A stretch of DNA of 11,675 nucleotides from positions 1-11,675 of the forward strand of contig JAFYJR010000117.1 in the NCBI GenBank assembly GCA_017538005.1, given 5' to 3'. How positions within the stretch are numbered: position 1 is the first letter of the stretch; every line of letters begins with the position of its first letter. The translations under genes and the position numbers were made by a program. The DNA comes from Clostridia bacterium. Lineage in GTDB: Bacteria; Bacillota; Clostridia; Oscillospirales; Acutalibacteraceae. Under the pieces are notes generated by a model. That model did not search any database. It had not been told where the DNA came from and worked only from the letters and a program-made list of their open reading frames with translations. Positions 7,684 through 11,675 of the stretch are shown piece after piece.

Positions 7684-7697
7684 ATTTAAACTATAAT
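7669..7697 (+). promoter_or_regulatory. Strong sigma-A-type promoter for the O-antigen ligase-like gene
   Basis: TTGAAA (7669-7674), a 17-base AT-rich spacer, then TATAAT (7692-7697): 11 of 12 consensus bases at ideal spacing. Initiation would fall near 7704, giving a leader of about 28 bases before the ATG at 7732. This argues against the in-frame GTG at 7702, which would lie at or before the transcript start. The -35 end lies only about 9 bases from the divergent groES -10 box, so the two polymerases would compete for the same DNA. Confidence 0.7.
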
Positions 7698-7731
7698 ATT
7701 TGTGACATTAATTCCAAAGAGGAAGCCTGTA

Positions 7732-9078
7732 ATGCAGAAAGTACGCGAATTCCTTACTTCGGATTTGTTCAATATCATAATGTTTGTGCTGGCTGCCGTG
7801 ATTATCTGTATCGACCAGATGCTCGGCACGCCGGTTTATTACGGTTTGTCCGTTCTGTTCGGTTTCCTGACCTTTGCCGTTTTAATGCTGACGGACGATT
7901 TTATATCAGTTTTGTGTCCGGGACTTCTGCTGATGTCTTTTGTCATACAGTACAAGAATTCCTACGACGCCTATATGCATTACATGTGGGGAGCGCCGAT
8001 ACTCGGTTTCGCCTTCCTCTTCCATATCTTTATCAGCCGGAAGAAATTTGAGTTTAAGAAGCCGAAGGATCTGAAACTGTTCTGGCCCTATGTCGCCGCG
8101 TCAGTTGCAATGATTCTCGGCGGCGTCGGAATTATGACGTCCGCGGAGTATTTCGCGAAGATAAACATAGTAAACGCGATTCTTTTGGGACCGTTCGCGC
8201 TGCTTCTTTATGTCGTATTATCGGGCGTTACGGGTCCCGGCAAAAACTATACCGAGCACATGGACGAGCGTATCTCGAAGGTGTTCATAACGGTCGCGGT
8301 TTTCCTTATCTTCGCGGTGTTTGAGTACTACGCGGAACACTGGTCAAAGTTTGTTTCGGATCCGAATATACTGCAGTTTCAGTGGCGAAATAACGCCTGT
8401 ACTTTGCTGATGATTGCCATGCCGTTCTCATTCTATATGGCGAAGAAAAAGCATTTCGCGTATATCTTTGTCGCGATAATGAGCTGTGTCGCGTTCGTGC
8501 TTTCCGGTTCACGCGGAGGACTTGTATTCGGGGCAATTGAGTTCCTGATTCTTCTCATTTACTTCGCGAAAAAGGACGAGGCGCACAGAAAATACTACAT
8601 CGGTATTTTAAGTCTCGGAGTGGTCGCCGTCGCGGCAGTTGCCCTGAAATTCTCCTCGATGCTCTCAAATACTTTTGAAAGATTTGTCTCGTATAAAGAG
8701 AATTTCAGACGGCTCGGCCTCTGGCAGCGCTCGGTGGAGGACTTCAAAGCCAACCCGATTTTCGGACGCGGCGTCGGTTACCAGGGTAACCGCGACCTTC
8801 ATCCGTCGAAAATCGGCGCGCTTTGCTGGTATCACTCCTCGCTGCCGCAGGTATGGGGCAGTATGGGCATAGCCGGCATTCTGGCTTACGGCTACAGGTT
8901 CGTAAGCGTTGTCCGCACATTCGCGAAACGCACAGACTTGTTCTCAAAGACGGTATTCTTAAGCTTTATCGGTCTTGAACTTATGTCGCTCGTAAATCCC
9001 GGCATCTTCGCTCCGGCATATCTTTTTATCATCACAATCCTATTCGTTATTGCGGAGCAGTACGAATTTGATTTATAA
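7732..9078 (+). CDS. O-antigen ligase / Wzy polymerase-like polytopic membrane protein
   Basis: Integral membrane glycan transferase-like protein of 448 residues, probably acting in export, polymerisation or attachment of a surface polysaccharide. Hydrophobic segments lie at about 12-28, 36-53, 57-73, 86-101, 118-135, 146-165, 182-199, 222-237, 241-257, 263-279, 288-306, 372-389 and 405-442, so roughly 11-13 membrane spans. Family hallmarks are LSGSRGG (257-263), then an extracellular loop with RLGLWQRS (327-334), NPIFGRGVGY (341-350) and WYHSS (366-370), as in PF04932-type proteins. The substrate cannot be read. No glycosyltransferase or flippase gene is adjacent, so it is an orphan in this window. 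The ATG at 7732 is chosen over the GTG at 7702 because AGAGGAAG at 7718-7725 lies six bases upstream and because of the promoter position. The family is fairly sure; ligase versus polymerase is undecided. Confidence 0.82.
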   Translation: MQKVREFLTSDLFNIIMFVLAAVIICIDQMLGTPVYYGLSVLFGFLTFAVLMLTDDFISVLCPGLLLMSFVIQYKNSYDAYMHYMWGAPILGFAFLFHIFISRKKFEFKKPKDLKLFWPYVAASVAMILGGVGIMTSAEYFAKINIVNAILLGPFALLLYVVLSGVTGPGKNYTEHMDERISKVFITVAVFLIFAVFEYYAEHWSKFVSDPNILQFQWRNNACTLLMIAMPFSFYMAKKKHFAYIFVAIMSCVAFVLSGSRGGLVFGAIEFLILLIYFAKKDEAHRKYYIGILSLGVVAVAAVALKFSSMLSNTFERFVSYKENFRRLGLWQRSVEDFKANPIFGRGVGYQGNRDLHPSKIGALCWYHSSLPQVWGSMGIAGILAYGYRFVSVVRTFAKRTDLFSKTVFLSFIGLELMSLVNPGIFAPAYLFIITILFVIAEQYEFDL

Positions 9079-9079
9079 T
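9050..9079 (+). promoter_or_regulatory. Weak candidate promoter for the SDR-DUF1295 gene cluster
   Basis: A TATAAT at 9074-9079 overlaps the stop codon of the upstream gene, with TTGCGG (9050-9055) at 18-base spacing; only the TTG of the -35 box matches. The 42-base gap 9079-9120 is AT-rich and has no hairpin terminator, so read-through from the upstream promoter is also possible. The change in codon bias at 9121 hints that the downstream genes are expressed more strongly than the gene before them, which would need a promoter here. Confidence 0.25.
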
Positions 9080-9120
9080 TTCATTGCGCATTTTTAAATA
9101 TTTTTCAGGGGGAATTTTCA

Positions 9121-10038
9121 ATGAAAGTTGTACTCGCAGGCGCATTCGGAAAACTCGGTTCCGACATTCTCCGCGTCCTTGTAGCGCAGGGACATGATGT
9201 CCTCGCGGCCGACATGGTCATCAGGGAGATGCCCGACCTCGATCCGAACGCTTACAAGACAAGAAAAATCGACATCACAAAGCCTGAGGACCTCGTCGGT
9301 CTCTGCGACGGCGCGGACGTTGTCATCACAACCTGCGGCCTTACCGGAGCCTCAACGACTGTCAATAACTATGACATCGACTTCCTCGGCAATTTAAACC
9401 TCGTAAACGAGGCTAAGAAGGCAAATGTCAACCATTTCGCATACATCTCAGTTATCAATGCGGATAAGGGCGACGGCATCCCCATGGTTAACTCCAAGTA
9501 CCTTCTTGAAGCGGAGCTCAAGGCTTCCGGCATGACCTATGTCATCTATCGCCCGACAGGTTATTTCTATGATATAGCTCATGTTTTCTGGCCGATGATT
9601 TTAAAGGGTCAGATTCAGCTCTTGAAGGGCGAACCCAAGAAGGCAAATGTTATCGATACAATGGACTTCGCGAAGTTCATCGAGAAGACAATGTGCGATG
9701 AGAACAAGATGTACAATGTAGGCGGCACAGAGACATACACCTATCAGGAGATAGGCCAGATGTTCTGGGAAGCGGCCGGCAATACAGGTGATGTTCCCAT
9801 CAAGTATGCTCCCGCGTGGATGTTCTCAATGCTTGCCATGCTGCCGAAGATCAAGGCGGCGGGTAAGTCAGATATCATGAAGTTCTCAAAGTTCACACTT
9901 TCCAACGACTGCTACGGTGACTGTGAAGTTCCCGGTCTCTCATTCAAACAGTACATTGCCGAGAAGTCCTATGCAAAGCGCATTGAGGACGAACTTGCAG
10001 CCAAGGCCGCCGCTGAGGCAGCCGCAGCCAAGAAATAA
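9121..10038 (+). CDS. Atypical short-chain dehydrogenase/reductase-like NAD(P)-binding protein
   Basis: Probably a soluble NAD(P)-binding Rossmann protein of the extended/atypical SDR (NmrA or epimerase-like) group, 305 residues. The dinucleotide motif GAFGKLG is at 7-13, an acidic D31 ends the second strand (suggesting NAD, although R35 nearby leaves NADP possible), D51-I52 fits the adenine contact, and DGADVVITTCG is at 63-73. At the active-site helix the usual YxxxK reads MVNSK (122-126): the lysine is kept but the tyrosine is replaced by Met. RPTGYF (144-149) follows, as in NmrA-like proteins. The C-terminus is an Ala/Lys/Glu-rich tail of about 25 residues. AGGGGGA at 9107-9113 supports the start. 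It is followed after 15 bases by a DUF1295 gene. About 24 of 29 lysines use AAG, against 7 of 16 in hisF. The substrate is unknown; it could be a reductase, an isomerase or a non-catalytic sensor. Confidence 0.85.
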   Translation: MKVVLAGAFGKLGSDILRVLVAQGHDVLAADMVIREMPDLDPNAYKTRKIDITKPEDLVGLCDGADVVITTCGLTGASTTVNNYDIDFLGNLNLVNEAKKANVNHFAYISVINADKGDGIPMVNSKYLLEAELKASGMTYVIYRPTGYFYDIAHVFWPMILKGQIQLLKGEPKKANVIDTMDFAKFIEKTMCDENKMYNVGGTETYTYQEIGQMFWEAAGNTGDVPIKYAPAWMFSMLAMLPKIKAAGKSDIMKFSKFTLSNDCYGDCEVPGLSFKQYIAEKSYAKRIEDELAAKAAAEAAAAKK

Positions 10039-10053
10039 GAGAGGGGTAAATTT

Positions 10054-10923
10054 ATGTATTATCTTATAATTTTCCTCGCGGCTCTTCTTTTCTGCTGCGT
10101 AGGATTTAAAGAATTCATCTGGTTCATGTCCGTAGGTTACGGTCTTTCCGTATGCGGCATAGGCCTTGCAAACCTCATCATCATGCTCGTTCACGGCTAC
10201 GGCGCCGCCGATATGGCTATGGAGCCGATTGCTTACTGGATTACCGTTGCGCAGTGCGTAATCTTCATCGCTTACGGTATCAGACTCGGCGGATTCCTTC
10301 TTATCCGTGAACTCAAAAACGCCGCTTACAAGAAGACACTTCAGGAAGCGGCAGGCGCGGAACCCCCGATTTTCGTAAAAGTTGTTATGTGGCTTGTAAT
10401 GGGCGCTCTTTATCTCGCTCAGACATCAGGTCTCAACTACAGAATCCACAACGGCGAGACAGGATACATTCTTCCTATTATAGGTATCGCCATTTCCGTA
10501 ATCGGCGTTCTTCTTGAGGCAATTGCCGACAAGCAGAAGAGCGCACAGAAGAAGGTTGATCCGAATATGGTCGCAACAAAGGGCCTCTACAAGTTTGTAC
10601 GCTGCCCGAACTACTTCGGTGAAGTTACATTCTGGACAGGTACATTTATCTCCGGTATAGCGGCTTACAAGGGCATTCAGTGGCTCGTAGCAATCCTCGG
10701 TTACATCTGCATCGTTTACATCATGTTCAACGGCTGCCAGAGGCTCGACAAGAGACAGACCAAGAGACTGTACAACAACGAAGCCTTTGAAGAGTACGCA
10801 AAGAAGACACCCATCCTTATTCCGTTTGTTCCCTGGTATTATCACGTTGACGCCAAGGAGATGGAAAAAGAGATCAAGATGGATCACGCCAAAAAACTTG
10901 CCAAGGAGCAGGAAGGTAAATAA
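10054..10923 (+). CDS. DUF1295 / steroid 5-alpha-reductase-like membrane protein
   Basis: Polytopic membrane protein of 289 residues. Hydrophobic segments are at about 2-17, 22-47, 59-77, 108-123, 137-156, 191-204 and 208-226. The diagnostic C-terminal part reads E155..D159-K160-Q161, then GLYKFVRCPNYFGE (177-190), then EEYAKKTP (246-253) and PFVPWYY. This is the pattern of the DUF1295/3-oxo-5-alpha-steroid 4-dehydrogenase group, which is related to isoprenylcysteine methyltransferases. Known members use NADPH or SAM on lipophilic substrates within the membrane. The motif usually written RHPNY is RCPNY here, with Cys in place of His. The C-terminus is charged and cytosolic (HAKKLAKEQEGK). The start is supported by AGAGGGG at 10040-10046. 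It lies between the SDR-like gene and a membrane protein gene in one apparent transcript. The fold-family call is good; the reaction is unknown. Confidence 0.82.
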   Translation: MYYLIIFLAALLFCCVGFKEFIWFMSVGYGLSVCGIGLANLIIMLVHGYGAADMAMEPIAYWITVAQCVIFIAYGIRLGGFLLIRELKNAAYKKTLQEAAGAEPPIFVKVVMWLVMGALYLAQTSGLNYRIHNGETGYILPIIGIAISVIGVLLEAIADKQKSAQKKVDPNMVATKGLYKFVRCPNYFGEVTFWTGTFISGIAAYKGIQWLVAILGYICIVYIMFNGCQRLDKRQTKRLYNNEAFEEYAKKTPILIPFVPWYYHVDAKEMEKEIKMDHAKKLAKEQEGK

Positions 10924-11576
10924 TGAATATTTTCAGTCTTGCGCAGACCACCGAAGGCGCTTACAGCATTCCGATGGCGATTGTGGACTTTCTTCCGGTA
11001 TTGTTTTATTTCCTGGCCGCGTGGCTCATCGCGCGCGACCTCTATAACAAGACTTCGAAGACGGCTTTCAGTTTTCTCGCTGCCGGTTCGCTTATGGTTT
11101 TCATCGGAGGCGCTTTCAAGGCACTTTGGAAGCTTCTGTTTTGCTTCGGCATAAACTATCCGTTCTTCTACGCCTGTTTCTTTCCGATGCAGGCGCCGGG
11201 CTTCTGCCTGTACCTTGCGGGTCTGATAATGACCCTGAAAGGCGCGAAGAAGGCCGGCCTGAACGTTGTGGCTACAACGGTCACATCAAGCATGCCGCTT
11301 CTGATGTTCCAGACACTCGGCTCGATAGGCAGCCTTGTCTGCATGTGCATTATAGCGAAGAAAATGAAACAGACACGCGCCATAGCGCTGTTCGTTCTGA
11401 GCGTCATCTGTATTCTCGGTATGGGCTATCTTGCCGCGACTCTCGACTCGTCTCTTTCCTGGGCGAACTGGGTAGAGCAGGGTGTCAACGCGCTCGGTCA
11501 GCTTGTGTTCTACCTCGGCGTGCTCGTCCTTCATAAGAACGGCTTCGCCGATGAGAACGCATTGAAGGAGAACTGA
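10923..11576 (+). CDS. Unrecognised multi-pass membrane protein
   Basis: A 217-residue protein not recognised as a named family. Hydrophobic stretches are at about 16-37, 48-66, 83-105, 123-144, 152-173 and 183-204, giving roughly six spans (possibly seven), with short basic loops RDLYNKTSK (38-46), KGAKK (106-110) and KKMKQTR (146-152). By the positive-inside rule these put several loops in the cytosol. Aromatic and Cys residues are frequent around 68-95 (KALWKLLFCFG, FFYACFFPMQAPGF). No catalytic motif is visible. The start overlaps the stop of the DUF1295 gene by one base (TAATG), with AGGAAGG at 10910-10916 six bases upstream, so translational coupling and a shared role are likely. It could be a sensor, a transporter-like subunit or a structural partner. 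The reading frame itself is secure. Confidence 0.8.
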   Translation: MNIFSLAQTTEGAYSIPMAIVDFLPVLFYFLAAWLIARDLYNKTSKTAFSFLAAGSLMVFIGGAFKALWKLLFCFGINYPFFYACFFPMQAPGFCLYLAGLIMTLKGAKKAGLNVVATTVTSSMPLLMFQTLGSIGSLVCMCIIAKKMKQTRAIALFVLSVICILGMGYLAATLDSSLSWANWVEQGVNALGQLVFYLGVLVLHKNGFADENALKEN

Positions 11577-11577
11577 T

Positions 11578-11675
11578 ATGACAGACGCTTTGAAGATTGC
11601 AAAGAAATACTTTGAAGTTACGGAAAAGTCTGTTCCCGATGACTTCAGGATGATGAAGACATCAAAGATGACAAC
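11578..11675 (+). CDS. Start of an unrecognised gene (3' end cut by the window)
   Basis: An ATG directly after the preceding stop (one base between) opens a frame with no stop through the right edge, giving 32 codons. The product begins MTDALKIAKKYFEVTEKSV and continues with a Lys/Met-rich stretch (FRMMKTSKMT). No signal peptide or membrane span is seen, so a soluble N-terminus is likely. An AAGGAG at 11564-11569 within the end of the previous gene can serve as its ribosome binding site. The tight spacing makes it the fourth member of the SDR-DUF1295-membrane cluster. The visible part is too short to name a family. Confidence 0.65.
   Translation, partial: MTDALKIAKKYFEVTEKSVPDDFRMMKTSKMT

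Noticed and set aside
7702..7731. GTG at 7702 as the start of the O-antigen ligase-like gene
   Set aside because: It would lie at or before the predicted transcript start near 7704 and has no ribosome binding site; the ATG at 7732 has a good one.

Overview
The window reads as chromosomal DNA of a low-to-mid GC Firmicute, most likely a Clostridia-class anaerobe. The grounds are strong AGGAGG-type ribosome binding sites, a tightly packed his operon of the HisZ/short-HisG type, a HisIE fusion, a monofunctional HisB, and a groES-groEL pair with clostridial-type sequences. Order or family cannot be fixed from the window. No rRNA, tRNA, CRISPR array, insertion sequence or phage gene was seen. Every gap between genes is shorter than about 125 bases.

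Bases 1-5662 (+) hold the downstream part of a histidine operon: the end of a hisZ-hisG fusion (cut by the left edge), then hisD, hisC, hisB, hisH, hisF and hisIE. Stops and starts overlap or lie within 10 bases of each other, so translational coupling is likely. hisA, usually between hisH and hisF in such operons, is absent. No histidinol-phosphatase gene is present either.

Bases 5659-7610 (-) hold groES-groEL, transcribed toward the his operon. The stop codons of hisIE and groEL share the palindrome TTAA, so the two convergent units overlap with no room for a terminator between them. Upstream of groES there is no CIRCE operator. The AT-rich gap 7611-7731 carries divergent promoters, one for groESL and a very good sigma-A-type one for the gene on the other side.

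Bases 7732-9078 (+) encode a polytopic membrane protein of the O-antigen ligase/Wzy polymerase type.

Bases 9121 to the right edge (+) hold four tightly spaced genes: an atypical short-chain dehydrogenase-like protein lacking the usual catalytic Tyr, a DUF1295/steroid 5-alpha-reductase-like membrane protein, an unrecognised multi-pass membrane protein, and the start of an unrecognised gene. The first has a lysine codon bias (mostly AAG) unlike hisF, suggesting high expression. This four-gene unit is the most interesting and least explained part of the window. A membrane-associated lipid, isoprenoid or sterol-type redox pathway is a reasonable guess but no more than that.
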